64,000 bases of DNA from Bradyrhizobium sp. CCGB12. GTDB lineage: Bacteria > Pseudomonadota > Alphaproteobacteria > Rhizobiales > Xanthobacteraceae. A program made the translations under genes and the position numbers. Below are positions 1 to 7,647 of this stretch, piece by piece. The stretch spans positions 3,038,001 to 3,102,000 of the forward strand of contig NZ_JANADO010000001.1 of the NCBI RefSeq assembly GCF_024199845.1, read 5' to 3'. The notes under the pieces were generated by a model, which ran no database searches, was not told the origin of the DNA, and saw nothing but the letters and a program-made list of their open reading frames with translations. The first letter of the stretch is position 1. Each line of letters starts with the position of its first letter.

Positions 1-20
1 GCGTAAATCAGCAAACGAAC

Positions 21-56
21 GTAGCCCGGATCGAGCGCAAGCGTAATCCGGGCTAC
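21..56. repeat. REP-like palindrome (GTAGCCCGGAT family)
   Basis: The segment starts GTAGCCCGGATCGAGCG and ends GTAATCCGGGCTAC, so its arms GTAGCCCGGAT and (A)TCCGGGCTAC are inverted repeats. The same palindrome recurs at 957-1087, 3440-3470, 55828-55858, 56405/58105, 58144-58174 and 58216-58246. The RAYT gene at 55870 probably belongs to this repeat family. Confidence 0.8.
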
Positions 57-79
57 AGATTCCGTTCAGTCCGCAGACC

Positions 80-184
80 GTAGGATGGGTGGAGCGACCT
101 GGCCGCCCTGGCTCGCCGAGCGGAAGCGATACGCATCGACGCTAGGCGCGACGACGCGTTTCGCAACAGCTCAACCCATCTTAC
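80..184. repeat. Imperfect inverted repeat with GTAGGATGGGT ends
   Basis: The element begins GTAGGATGGGT and ends ACCCATCTTAC, which are near-perfect inverted complements about 105 bp apart. The inner part carries no plausible gene. It looks like a dispersed intergenic repeat of the kind common in bradyrhizobia; family identity was not checked. Confidence 0.55.
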
Positions 185-205
185 GAACTGCGCTTTACGC
201 CTGCC

Positions 206-712
206 TCAGCGTAGCTCGCTCATCGACACCTGGGCGGCGATCCCGCTCAGCTCGGAGTCTTGCGGCGCAGGCTCGTCATCGGAAAACGGGCCAACCGACC
301 CCTCAGTCATTCTGCGCTTGACCTGTTCGCATGTCTTGCGGACGTCCTCGGTGAACAGCGCGCATTCTTCGATGCGCTTGAAGATCTTCCGTCCCTCTTC
401 ACGATACCCCGCCGCCGTTTCCCGCATGAAGGCGATCGCATCGTGGACCTGGGCCGTCAGCGCCTCGCATTTCCGCGCGGCGTCGATCAACTCCGTACCC
501 ATGGCCTCGATCTCTTTTGCCGCGGACTCATAGTCGCGAATGACCGCCTCTGCGCTGAGCGCGCCGACGCGTGACACCCCCTCGGTATGTTCGACATAAT
601 CGGGCAGAGAAATGGATGCGAGAGAGCTGCCCGTGCGGACCGAAGCAATGTCCGCCTCGAGCTGAACCAGGTTCACGCCTTCCCGTCTGTGCAATACTTC
701 AACACTTGCCAT
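206..712 (-). CDS. Conserved hypothetical protein, probably coiled-coil
   Basis: A 168-residue soluble protein with no signal peptide or membrane segment. The middle (about residues 55-140) is rich in E, A, K and R with heptad-like spacing, suggesting a long alpha-helical or coiled-coil region. The C-terminus is acidic and polar (SDDEPAPQDSE). I do not recognise the family and assign no function. The start lies just downstream (in the gene's direction) of the AT-rich stretch 713-790, which probably contains the promoter. It stands alone, flanked by repeats on both sides. Confidence 0.6.
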   Translation of the reverse strand: MASVEVLHRREGVNLVQLEADIASVRTGSSLASISLPDYVEHTEGVSRVGALSAEAVIRDYESAAKEIEAMGTELIDAARKCEALTAQVHDAIAFMRETAAGYREEGRKIFKRIEECALFTEDVRKTCEQVKRRMTEGSVGPFSDDEPAPQDSELSGIAAQVSMSELR

Positions 713-1117
713 GGATTGATCCTCTCAATACGCGCCCCGGACCCCAAACAGTATTTGGTTTATTACGGGGATAAATTCGGTTCTACCCCGATCTACTGTT
801 GACAGTCTCAGGTTTGCCATTTTTCCTAATCGATGGCGCCGCACGCAGCGATATTGGAGTCAGCAGCGCTCAACCGCTCCTGGTCGCGGTTGGCCAAGCT
901 GGCAGGTTTTGCAGAAATCGAGCTGTCGAGCGAGAAATGAGTTCGCTGGAGCGAGCGTAGCCCGGTTGGGTCAGCGCGTAGCGCCGCCCGAAGACAGGCT
1001 CTGCGTCATCCGGATTCGTGCCATGCGGGCGGTCGTTCGATGTGGAGTGGTACGGCCCCGGATTGCGCTGCGCTCCATCCGGGCTACGAACTGCAAGCTA
1101 TTCAGCTCCGCGTCGGC
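713..1117. other. Intergenic region with a REP pair
   Basis: About 400 bp without a convincing gene. The part nearest 713 is AT-richer and likely holds the promoter of the minus-strand gene ending at 206. Positions 957-1087 contain a REP-type pair: GTAGCCCGG at 957 and a full palindrome CCCGGATTGCG...CATCCGGGCTAC at 1056-1087. A 35-codon reading frame at 833-940 lacks a ribosome binding site and is not called. Confidence 0.6.
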
Positions 1118-1399
1118 TCACCACCAGTATGGCCAGCGCCACCCCTCGTAACGCACCCACGACGACACCATCGGCGGGCCGTAGGGATCGACCTTGTCGT
1201 CCTCAGGGCGATAACGATATCGGGGAACGATGTAATAATCCCACGCCGTCGGCCTGAGCACGGGCGCCGTGACGATTAGCCTCTGCTGGGGTTCACGAAC
1301 AACTTGGGCCTTTCGCGGCCGGGCTTCAGCGCCCGATATCCCGAGGTTGCACAGCACCAGGGCCGTTCCGAGAGCACCTGCGACGGTCATTGTTTTCAT
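1118..1399 (-). CDS. Small exported hypothetical protein
   Basis: A 93-residue protein beginning MKTMTVAGALGTALVLC with a hydrophobic stretch ending near AEARP, so probably secreted through Sec. The mature part is rich in R, P, W and Y and ends with an aromatic tail (WRWPYWW). The start at 1399 was chosen over an upstream ATG because AAGGAG sits about 8 bases before it and the signal peptide starts there. Small aromatic-rich periplasmic proteins like this are frequent in Bradyrhizobium; no function is known to me. Confidence 0.65.
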   Translation of the reverse strand: MKTMTVAGALGTALVLCNLGISGAEARPRKAQVVREPQQRLIVTAPVLRPTAWDYYIVPRYRYRPEDDKVDPYGPPMVSSWVRYEGWRWPYWW

Positions 1400-1633
1400 G
1401 CATCGGTCTCCTTGCCGCAAGAGTGCTCAAGGACGCAAACCAACGCAAGCCAAATCCGCTCCCGACTTTGCTTGAACGAACGCTGTCGGCTCTGGTGGCC
1501 TTCGGCCGCCGTCCGCACGGAGCTGCGCGCAAACCAGCTGAAACGTCGTGCGCTCCCCAAGATTGCGGACCGCAATTCAACACGCTAGACGTTAGGCCTT
1601 TGAAACAAGTCGATTCGCACCTCTGGGGGATAA

Positions 1634-1891
1634 ATGAACAAGCTGATGATGGCTTTCATCGTGACGTCTTTGTCGCTGGGCATTTCGATGGCCAAGGCCG
1701 CTCCCCTGTACGAGTGTGGCGGCAATGCTGCCTGTCAGGCCAAGCGCGATCGCATGTCGCGCGACACCTATGATCGCAACATCAACCGGTGCCTGGCCGC
1801 AGCCGGCGCCACGCGCGAGCAGTGGCGCGCGCATGCCGTGCCGCGCCCGCAGGCGGACAAGGTCCGCGCCTGCCTCGAGGCGCACGGCTAA
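1634..1891 (+). CDS. Small exported hypothetical protein with four cysteines
   Basis: An 85-residue protein with a clear signal peptide (MNKLMMAFIVTSLSLGISMAK, cleavage probably after AKA). The mature part of about 62 residues has four Cys (in YECGG, ACQAK, NRCLA and RACLE), suggesting two disulfides in the periplasm. A purine-rich GGGGG precedes the ATG by a few bases. I do not recognise a named family. Confidence 0.65.
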   Translation: MNKLMMAFIVTSLSLGISMAKAAPLYECGGNAACQAKRDRMSRDTYDRNINRCLAAAGATREQWRAHAVPRPQADKVRACLEAHG

Positions 1892-1957
1892 CTCCGCCTC
1901 CAGGCAGAGCTAGCGCACGATGAGATTAGGTTTGATGCTGCAACGGAGGAGATGCGC

Positions 1958-2076
1958 TCCCTCTCCCGCTTGCGGGGGAGGGCTGGGGTGGGGGTATCTC
2001 CGCAAGCGAGAACCCCTGTGTGGAGAGAGCCCTCACCCGGCGCTTTCGCGCCGACCTCTCCCGCAAGCGGGAGAGG
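1958..2076. repeat. Dispersed inverted repeat of the CTCTCCCGCTTGCGGGAGAG type
   Basis: The left end reads CTCTCCCGCTTGCGGG and the right end CTCTCCCGCAAGCGGGAGAGG, each a hairpin, with a second inner pair around GGCGCTTTCGCGCC. This composite palindromic repeat is common between genes of bradyrhizobia. A shorter relative (CTCTCCCGTAGGGAGAG) lies near 43040-43065. Confidence 0.75.
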
Positions 2077-2136
2077 TTGGAAAGAGCCCGCGGCCAATCA
2101 ATTCAACTTAAAACCATGCCGCTTTAGCGTCGTGCG

Positions 2137-2793
2137 CTACTCCCGTGCGCGACGCACCGCCTCCTCAAGCCTCATCCTCTGCTTGTCCCACCGAGCCTGC
2201 TCCGCCTCAGCACGTTCATCGAGCGCCGCCCGCTCCGCGTCGATCGCCTCCGCGCGCGCTTCGTGCTCACGCCTTGCCTTGTCCAGCGCGGCCTGCGCTG
2301 TGGCGACCGCCTTCTCTCGCCGTGCGCGCTCCTTGGCGCGGGCCGCCTCTTCTTTGCGGCGCTCGGCTTCGCGCCGCCGCTCTTCCTTCTCGAACGCCAC
2401 GGCAGCCTTGCGCGCCTGTTGGTCGTCGGTCTTGCGCGACGGTTTCTTTGCGGTCTTGGCGGCCGGACCCTTCCTGGGCTTATGTTTGGGCCTGGCATCG
2501 CCGTCGGCGAGATCGGTCGGCAGCTCCGCGCTTTCGGTGAATGGACCGTCCGATCCGACCGGACGCCTGAGCACGACACCGGGGCTTGCCATGGTCGCGG
2601 CGACGATGTCGGGGTCTTCGGTCTCTCTGGCGACGCCCTGATGGAACAGGTTGGAGCTGGCGCCCCAGGCGTCCAGCGCTGCCTTCATCGAGGGCGCGGC
2701 GATCGCCTGGTCGAAGAAACCGAGCGAGGTCTGGTAGGTCTTCAGTTTTCGCTTCGGTTTGCTGTTCGGCTCGCTTTTCAATTTTCTTGGCAT
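2137..2793 (-). CDS. Hypothetical protein with long charged coiled coil
   Basis: 218 residues from the chosen ATG at 2793 (MPRKLKSEPNS). The N-terminal about 75 residues contain a possible globular segment (TYQTSLGFFDQAIAAPSMKA). The C-terminal half is an almost uninterrupted run of K/R/E/A (for example EKEERRREAERRKEEAARAK), a predicted single-helix or coiled coil resembling TolA-like stalks, but no membrane anchor is visible. An upstream ATG would add nine residues without improving the start. Function unknown. Confidence 0.6.
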   Translation of the reverse strand: MPRKLKSEPNSKPKRKLKTYQTSLGFFDQAIAAPSMKAALDAWGASSNLFHQGVARETEDPDIVAATMASPGVVLRRPVGSDGPFTESAELPTDLADGDARPKHKPRKGPAAKTAKKPSRKTDDQQARKAAVAFEKEERRREAERRKEEAARAKERARREKAVATAQAALDKARREHEARAEAIDAERAALDERAEAEQARWDKQRMRLEEAVRRARE

Positions 2794-3028
2794 GTCGCCC
2801 CGCGGCCTGGCGACGCACAAGCTCCCCGTCGCACCGGCGCCACCATGCCATAATGCCCCTGTTTTGCCCGACGCGTCAATTTCTATTTCGGTATCACCGA
2901 AGTTGGCCGGGAGCGCGTGCAGGCGGAAGCGAAATCCGGATCACGAAAGGATTCGGTATTTTAGAACCTTGAAATCCCTCGCCTTTTCTACTGTGCATGG
3001 GGTTGTTTTTCGACATTTTGCTGGATGC

Positions 3029-3430
3029 CTACGCCCCGATCAGCGCGTCATAGCCCCGCTCGCTGAACGCCAGCAGACAGAACCCGTGCCCGAACGGATC
3101 GGCCAACATGGCGATCCGCCCATATGGCGCATCGCTTGCGGCGACCTCGAGGATCGCGCCGGCGCGCAGCGCGCGTTCGACGGCGGCATCGACATCGTCG
3201 ACGACGACGTCGATATGCACGGGCGTCCAGTGCCGCGCGTAGCGGCGGCGGTCGCCGCCGGCACCCACCGTGCCGGCCTGCTTGGTGAGCAGATACACCG
3301 GCGCCGGCCAGCCCAGCAGCTCGACGAAGTCGGTGCCGAAGCGGCGGCCGACGGCGAGGCCGAATGCTTCGGTGTAGAAGGTCGTGGCTGTCTCGACGTC
3401 GGGGACGTCGATGTTGAGGAGGAAGGTCAT
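3029..3430 (-). CDS. VOC (glyoxalase/bleomycin-resistance) family protein
   Basis: A 133-residue single-domain member of the vicinal oxygen chelate fold. Typical elements are the N-terminal strand MTFLLNIDVPDVE followed by TTFYTEAFGL, the histidine in TPVHIDVVVDDVDAA, and the C-terminal DPFGHGFCLL. These families bind a divalent metal and act on varied small molecules, so the substrate cannot be told from sequence. The start at 3430 gives the canonical length; the longer frame upstream runs through a REP palindrome (3440-3470) and is not coding. Confidence 0.8.
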   Translation of the reverse strand: MTFLLNIDVPDVETATTFYTEAFGLAVGRRFGTDFVELLGWPAPVYLLTKQAGTVGAGGDRRRYARHWTPVHIDVVVDDVDAAVERALRAGAILEVAASDAPYGRIAMLADPFGHGFCLLAFSERGYDALIGA

Positions 3431-3439
3431 GGGCGCAGC

Positions 3440-3470
3440 GTAGCCCGGATGGCGCACCGCGCAATCCGGG
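3440..3470. repeat. REP-like palindrome
   Basis: Reads GTAGCCCGGATGGCGC...GCGCAATCCGGG and belongs to the same family as the copy at 21-56. It lies 10 bp upstream of the VOC gene start. Confidence 0.75.
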
Positions 3471-3649
3471 ATTGTGCCGCACCTCCCGTCGCGACATCGC
3501 CTGCGGGATCGACGGCATCGGCGCGATGAACCGGACATCGGAGTTCATGCGGAGGGCGCAGCGAGGAAGGCCGTCCGTCGCGGTAACGCTAACGCCGGTT
3601 CCTCGTCCCGGAACAAACAATGTTCTTATCGTTGTCGCAATTCCGTGTA

Positions 3650-3782
3650 AGCTGACGGATGCCGGGCAGGCGTTTGCAGCGCGTAGCGATTTTTTCAACC
3701 CGGGGCTGGCTTTTCAGGGTTACCTGATCGATTGCATCACAGCTTTGAGACTTGAGCGGCCGCCTCCGGGCGGCCTTTCTCT
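3650..3782 (+). ncRNA. Candidate small RNA ending in an orphan terminator
   Basis: The space between the divergently placed end of the EamA gene and start of the VOC gene (3431-3810) has no plus-strand protein gene, yet a strong plus-strand intrinsic terminator lies at 3758-3782. A short transcript from somewhere near 3650 would explain it; the 5' end is a guess, with a weak promoter-like GTTGTCGCAATTCCGTGTAAGCT around 3632-3655. No known RNA family was recognised. Confidence 0.3.
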
Positions 3783-3783
3783 T
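3758..3783 (+). terminator. Intrinsic terminator
   Basis: Perfect 7-bp stem GGCCGCC / GGCGGCC with TCCG loop followed by TTTCTCTT on the plus strand. The minus-strand side lacks a U tract, so it does not serve the minus-strand EamA gene ending at 3811. Confidence 0.65.
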
Positions 3784-3810
3784 GTCGTGCACCGCGATGC
3801 AACTTGCGGT

Positions 3811-4734
3811 CTACCGCTGCCGCTGCGCGAGGTAAAACCCGCACAGCACCGTGACGAGCCCCGCCGTCTGCAACGTCGTCGGCGGCTCGCCGAGCAGCAG
3901 CCAGCCGATCAGGAGCGTCAGCGCCGGCACGATCGCGGGAAAGACGGCGGCGCGGGCGACGCCGAGGCGCTGGACCGAGACAGCGAACAGATAGAGCGCG
4001 GCGGGCCCTGCGAGCACGCCCTGTGCCAGCACCTGGATCGCGTTCTCGGAGACGCCGATCGCCGCGATGCGGGCGAGCCCGCCGGTCGCGAGATAAATCG
4101 GCAAGAGCAGCAGCGACAGCACGTTGATGACGAGCGCGGCCGACACGGCGGAGACGCGCCAGTGGCGCAGCAGCGCACCAAAACCGGCGAACATGAATCC
4201 GGTGAGCACGAAGATCAGATCGCCCTGCACGCCGTCGGCCCCGATATGGCCGATCGATTCCGCGCCGATCACGCCGAGGCCGCCGACGATGACGAGAGCG
4301 CCCGCAAGGCGCGAGGCGGAGATCTTCTCTTTCAGGAACAAGGCCGCGAGCAGCAGTCCGCCAAGCGTTGCGCTGGAGGGCTGGATCACGGCGCCATGGC
4401 CGAGCGGCACGAACAGGAAACCGGTGTAGGAGATCAGCGCCATCACCGGGCCGCCCAGCACCATCAGCACGAGGCCCCTGCCCCAGCCGATGCCGCAGAG
4501 ATCGGAGATGCCGGCACGGAAGACCAGCGGCAGGAACGCGATCCCCGACCAGACATAGCGATGCACGAGCAGATCGACCGGAGTGAAACCGACTTTGAGA
4601 CCATGCCGCGTGCCGGCAAAACCGAGCGCCCAGAACAGCGCCGCGGCCACCCCGCAGACGACGCCGAGCAGCGCCGGGCCTGCATCGTTGGTTTGTTGAG
4701 TGAGAGCGTCAGCGCCGCTCGTCCGCTGATCCAT
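3811..4734 (-). CDS. EamA/DMT-family transporter
   Basis: A 307-residue inner-membrane protein with about ten hydrophobic helices in two EamA repeats, for example GVVCGVAAALFWALGFAG near the N-terminus, GPVMALISYTGFLFVPLGHG in repeat one and PAIVPALTLLIGWLLLGEPP near the end. The LGEPPT motif before the last helix is typical of the drug/metabolite transporter superfamily. Substrate unknown. Start at 4734 (MDQRTSG) was preferred to an ATG 20 codons upstream because that extension is Arg-rich and atypical. Confidence 0.85.
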   Translation of the reverse strand: MDQRTSGADALTQQTNDAGPALLGVVCGVAAALFWALGFAGTRHGLKVGFTPVDLLVHRYVWSGIAFLPLVFRAGISDLCGIGWGRGLVLMVLGGPVMALISYTGFLFVPLGHGAVIQPSSATLGGLLLAALFLKEKISASRLAGALVIVGGLGVIGAESIGHIGADGVQGDLIFVLTGFMFAGFGALLRHWRVSAVSAALVINVLSLLLLPIYLATGGLARIAAIGVSENAIQVLAQGVLAGPAALYLFAVSVQRLGVARAAVFPAIVPALTLLIGWLLLGEPPTTLQTAGLVTVLCGFYLAQRQR

Positions 4735-4821
4735 GGGAAAAGCCTTATGTCGGCGCACCCGTCCGCTCAACCCACGCGGCTGCAGGGCTGGCACGCGACG
4801 AGCTTACGCAGCCGTGGAGCA

Positions 4822-5259
4822 TCACCTCTCCTCCCCGAACACCATCCGCCAGCCCTTGCGCGTATCCATGTATTCGCGCACCTCACGGATCCGATCGCCC
4901 GCCACCGTGAACACGAAGCAATAGTCGTTCTCGTACGGCTTGCCGCCGGGAAGCGTGGCGCGCATCCGCTCCTCCACGATCACCACGTCGCCGTCGGCAT
5001 GGACGCCGCGAAACGCGATATCGATGTTCGAGAACAACCTGTGCATCTCCTGCGCGATGAAGCGCGCGATCGCTTGCGCGCCCACCATGTGGTCGGTGTG
5101 ATCGAGCGCGATCGCGGTGGCATTGCCCTTCGGCGCGATCCATTGGGCATCATCCGTGAACAGCGCCGCGATACGCGCAGCATCGCGCGAGGAGAAGGTC
5201 TTCCAGGCATTCAGGACGATGTCTCTTGGGCTGGTCACGAGGCGCTCCGCGGCTTGCAT
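4822..5259 (-). CDS. SnoaL-like / NTF2-fold protein
   Basis: 145 residues with the pattern of the nuclear transport factor 2-like fold: helix VLNAWKTFSSRDAARIAALF, a strand with DDAQWIAP, and the C-terminal sheet DGDVVIVEERM / NDYCFVFTVAGDRI / REVREYMDT. Such small proteins act as polyketide cyclases, isomerases or ligand binders. It lies 87 bp upstream of the EamA gene on the same strand and could be cotranscribed with it. Confidence 0.75.
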   Translation of the reverse strand: MQAAERLVTSPRDIVLNAWKTFSSRDAARIAALFTDDAQWIAPKGNATAIALDHTDHMVGAQAIARFIAQEMHRLFSNIDIAFRGVHADGDVVIVEERMRATLPGGKPYENDYCFVFTVAGDRIREVREYMDTRKGWRMVFGEER

Positions 5260-5369
5260 TGAAACGAGGGCCGCCTTCTAGGCCTTGATGCGCTTTGCCG
5301 CTCGCCACAATCGGACTCGGTCATCCCCCCAGCACTTCCCTCCGCAGGCGTCTGCGCTATCATGCGGTC

Positions 5370-5984
5370 ATGCTGAGCTTTGCGACCTGCAACGCCGCGC
5401 GCCTGCGCCGCGATCCCCGCTTTGACGGCCGTTTCTTCACGGCGGTGAAGACCACGAGGATCTATTGCCGCCCGGTCTGCCCGGCCAAGCAGCCGCTGAC
5501 GCGCAACGTCGGCTATTATCCGACGGCGGCCGCGGCGGAAGCGGCGGGCTTCCGGCCCTGCCTGCGCTGCCGCCCCGAGACCGCACCGTTCTGCCCGGCC
5601 TGGAACGGCACGCGCTCGACGGTCGCGCGTGCGGTGAAGCTGATCAACGACGGCGCACTCGACCAGGATTCGGTGGTGACGCTCGCGATGCGGCTCGGCA
5701 TCTCCTCGCGTCATCTGGCGCGATTGTTCGAGCGGCATGTCGGCGCCACGCCGCAGCAGCTTGCCAAGACGTTGCGCGTGCAGCGCGCCAAGCGCCTGCT
5801 CGATGCCGGCCATCACACCATGACGGAGATCGCGTTCCAGGCCGGCTTCGGCAGCCTGCGCCGCTTCAACGCCGCCTTCGCAGAACTCTATGGCCGCTCG
5901 CCGTCGAGCCTGCGTGCTCCGCGCACGTCATCCGGTCTGCGCGTAACCGCTCAGAACAGTCCCGGGCTGAGATCCAGCCCATAG
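5370..5984 (+). CDS. Ada-type metal-binding domain plus AraC-type HTH regulator
   Basis: 204 residues. The N-terminal domain (about 1-75) is the Ada zinc-binding, phosphotriester-repair domain: Cys33 and Cys37 in YCRPVCPA and Cys64 and Cys67 in FRPCLRCRPE match the four zinc cysteines of E. coli Ada, where the first is the methyl acceptor. Residues about 85-185 form an AraC-family double HTH (SSRHLARLFERHVG; TEIAFQAGFGSLRRFNAAF). The protein stops there: neither the methyltransferase domain of Ada nor the AlkA-type glycosylase domain often fused in this group is present. A role as methylation-sensing regulator of alkylation repair is inferred. Start 5370 puts the first residues of the domain at the N-terminus. 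Confidence 0.8.
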   Translation: MLSFATCNAARLRRDPRFDGRFFTAVKTTRIYCRPVCPAKQPLTRNVGYYPTAAAAEAAGFRPCLRCRPETAPFCPAWNGTRSTVARAVKLINDGALDQDSVVTLAMRLGISSRHLARLFERHVGATPQQLAKTLRVQRAKRLLDAGHHTMTEIAFQAGFGSLRRFNAAFAELYGRSPSSLRAPRTSSGLRVTAQNSPGLRSSP

Positions 5985-6097
5985 GTCAGGCTCAGCACGA
6001 ACACGAACAGCACGGCGGCTGCGAACAGGGTGGCGTGCCTGAGAATGAACGCACGCGGGGAGGTCGTGGCAATAACAGCTTTCTGCGCAACGGGCAT
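5951..6097 (-). CDS. 48-residue single-span membrane protein
   Basis: Read directly: ATG at 6097 preceded by GGAGG at about 6-bp spacing, ending at TGA 5951-5953. The product starts MPVAQKAVIATTSPRAF and has one hydrophobic helix (LFAAAVLFVFVLSLTYG) followed by the short tail LDLSPGLF, consistent with a small inner-membrane protein. Its 3' end overlaps the convergent Ada-type gene by 34 bp. I know of no function. Confidence 0.65.
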   Translation of the reverse strand: MPVAQKAVIATTSPRAFILRHATLFAAAVLFVFVLSLTYGLDLSPGLF

Positions 6098-6410
6098 GAT
6101 GGCCTCCATTATGATTTCAAAATTGGCCGCGACGATGCGGCGGCCGCATCAAGCAATGTGACCTGCAAATCAACTGTTAAAAAGCATCACGCTCGTTATG
6201 AACGAGCATACATAACCGGCGCCTTCACGCGAACTTGTTCGCGGCCGGATTCTCAGTCAGCGCATCGTGGCGCAATTGTCTCGACGAGACGCGTGAGAAG
6301 AGATCGCGCGCTGCGCCACACGCGCGCGGCGCATGCGGCGTCGTAATGTGGATGATCGCATGAGGCAGCGGGTCGCGCGTGGACCCGCCTGCCCTTCATG
6401 CGATGTCAGT
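6098..6410. other. Intergenic region with a perfect inverted repeat
   Basis: No gene seen in about 310 bp. At 6191-6207 there is a perfect 7-bp inverted repeat GCTCGTT-ATG-AACGAGC, about 95 bp upstream of the small membrane protein start at 6097. It could be an operator or an RNA hairpin; no U tract follows directly on either strand. Confidence 0.45.
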
Positions 6411-6659
6411 TCAGCGGGCGGCGCCCGTCGTGACGTCCGCGGTCTTGACCTTGCGGGGGCTGAGCACCTTCACCTGGTGCACCGAGGCGAGCGTGGTGGG
6501 CGCCGCGGCCTGCTGCTCGACATGGCCGGCACCGAGCACGCGAACCTGCAGGGGAGAGGCCGGAAATCCATTGGCCTCGTAGGTCGGCAGCTCCGCGGCG
6601 AAGGCCGAGGTAGCGCCCGCGATCGTCAGCACGGCGGCGATCGTCAAAGTCTTGTTCAT
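6411..6659 (-). CDS. Small exported hypothetical protein
   Basis: 82 residues with a signal peptide (MNKTLTIAAVLTIAGATSAFA, cleavage after AFA). The mature part of about 60 residues is polar and contains repeated LQVRVLGAGHVE / HQVKVLSPRKVK-like strands. The start at 6659 was chosen because the signal peptide begins there; a longer frame upstream has no membrane or domain features. Two tandem palindromes lie about 50-80 bp upstream of the start and probably control it. Confidence 0.6.
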   Translation of the reverse strand: MNKTLTIAAVLTIAGATSAFAAELPTYEANGFPASPLQVRVLGAGHVEQQAAAPTTLASVHQVKVLSPRKVKTADVTTGAAR

Positions 6660-6707
6660 TGTGATGCTCCTGATGGAAGATTCGGAGCACACATTTAAGC
6701 GCACTTT

Positions 6708-6740
6708 GTTGCATTGCGACATGCGCTGTTGCATTGCAAC
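6708..6740 (-). promoter_or_regulatory. Two tandem 13-bp palindromes (putative operator)
   Basis: GTTGCATTGCGAC at 6708-6720 and GTTGCATTGCAAC at 6728-6740. The second is a perfect palindrome around a central T; the first has one mismatch. They repeat every 20 bp, close to two helical turns, which suggests cooperative binding of a dimeric regulator upstream of the exported-protein gene starting at 6659. Confidence 0.5.
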
Positions 6741-6829
6741 AAGGCATGCCGCGCATGGCGATATGTTTAATGCGTACAAGCCTTGGCCGAATCACGCCGA
6801 CCGCGACATGGCGCTTTTATGGGCGGCGG

Positions 6830-7036
6830 TCAGCCACCGAGCACATTGCCCCAACCATCGAAGAGGTAGGCCTTCCAAACCACGGTTCCATCCTCGCGCG
6901 GCCGGCTGGCCTGCCGGTAGTCATCGGCCTGATCGGCGGTCCAGGTGATGATCGTATCGGACAGACGATCATGCAGGATGGCGGGCTCGGTGGGATCGAA
7001 GCCGTCCATCGGACGAAGCGAGGAATGCGTGCTCAT
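6830..7036 (-). CDS. Small hypothetical protein
   Basis: 68 residues, soluble, no signal peptide. Recognisable features are an acidic N-terminal half (MDGFDPTEPAILHD) and an aromatic C-terminal half (TVVWKAYLFDGWGNVLGG). A purine-rich GGTGGA lies upstream of the ATG. It reads like a compact single domain; family not recognised. Confidence 0.5.
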   Translation of the reverse strand: MSTHSSLRPMDGFDPTEPAILHDRLSDTIITWTADQADDYRQASRPREDGTVVWKAYLFDGWGNVLGG

Positions 7037-7121
7037 GGGTCCACCAACGTATGGCCCTGCGCAAAGTTGCGAGGCGCACGCAAGTCACCTCGCCAACGAC
7101 CATCGCGAAAGCCGTGACCGC

Positions 7122-7292
7122 CTATTTCAGTGCGGCCGCGAGCGATTGCAGCTTTGCGACGAGATTGGTGCCGAGCGCATAGATGATCTCGATGATCGCG
7201 AGTGCGATGCCGGCTGCGATCAGTCCATATTCGATCGCGGTGGCGCCGGATTCATCGGCGACGAATTCGGCCCATTTGCATTTCAACTTCAC
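7122..7292 (-). CDS. Flp-family type IVb pilin
   Basis: 56 residues from a GTG start at 7292, which is preceded by GGAAGGA at good spacing. The prepilin motif DESG|ATAIEYGLIAAGIAL is classic: cleavage by a TadV/CpaA-type peptidase after Gly, then Glu at +5 and Tyr at +6, then one hydrophobic helix. Flp subunits assemble tight-adherence (Tad) pili. No tad/cpa assembly genes lie in the window, so this is an orphan pilin locus. The frame extends much further upstream but that part is non-coding. Confidence 0.85.
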   Translation of the reverse strand: MKLKCKWAEFVADESGATAIEYGLIAAGIALAIIEIIYALGTNLVAKLQSLAAALK

Positions 7293-7573
7293 GGATGCGT
7301 CCTTCCCATTCCTGCCGAAAATTGCCGGCGCGCGAGCAAGGCACACCACAATCCAAGATTGAGTAAATCTGAATCCTTCAATTTGACGACAATCCGGGCT
7401 TGCGCCTTTCGCAGTATATTTTCCGGACGCTGCAGATTTGGAACCGCCGAGGAACTTTCGTTGCAACTTCGCAACACCTCTCCGAAAAGCCTGATTTCGT
7501 TGAACTACGCCATTGCGCCGCCACACCGTCCTCCGAACAATCGACGTGCTGCGTGCCTTTCCGTGCAAGTCTG

Positions 7574-7603
7574 TTGCATCACGACTGTTTGCATCATGAC
7601 TGT
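7574..7603. repeat. Two tandem 15-bp repeats upstream of the M15-like gene
   Basis: TTGCATCACGACTGT and TTGCATCATGACTGT are directly adjacent with a single mismatch, 45 bp upstream of the ATG at 7648. They sit in a 355-bp divergent region (7293-7647) between the pilin and the peptidase gene and may be a regulatory site; nothing else was recognised there. Confidence 0.45.
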
Positions 7604-7647
7604 TCGAACCAGACTCGTTCGGACAGAACCGTTTGGAGGCAGGGATC

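Noticed and set aside
3472..5262. 596-codon plus-strand frame opposite EamA and NTF2-like genes
   Set aside because: It is a low-complexity shadow (R/H/D/E-rich) of real minus-strand genes with clear family motifs.
6191..6207. Inverted repeat as a transcription terminator
   Set aside because: No U tract directly follows the stem on either strand.
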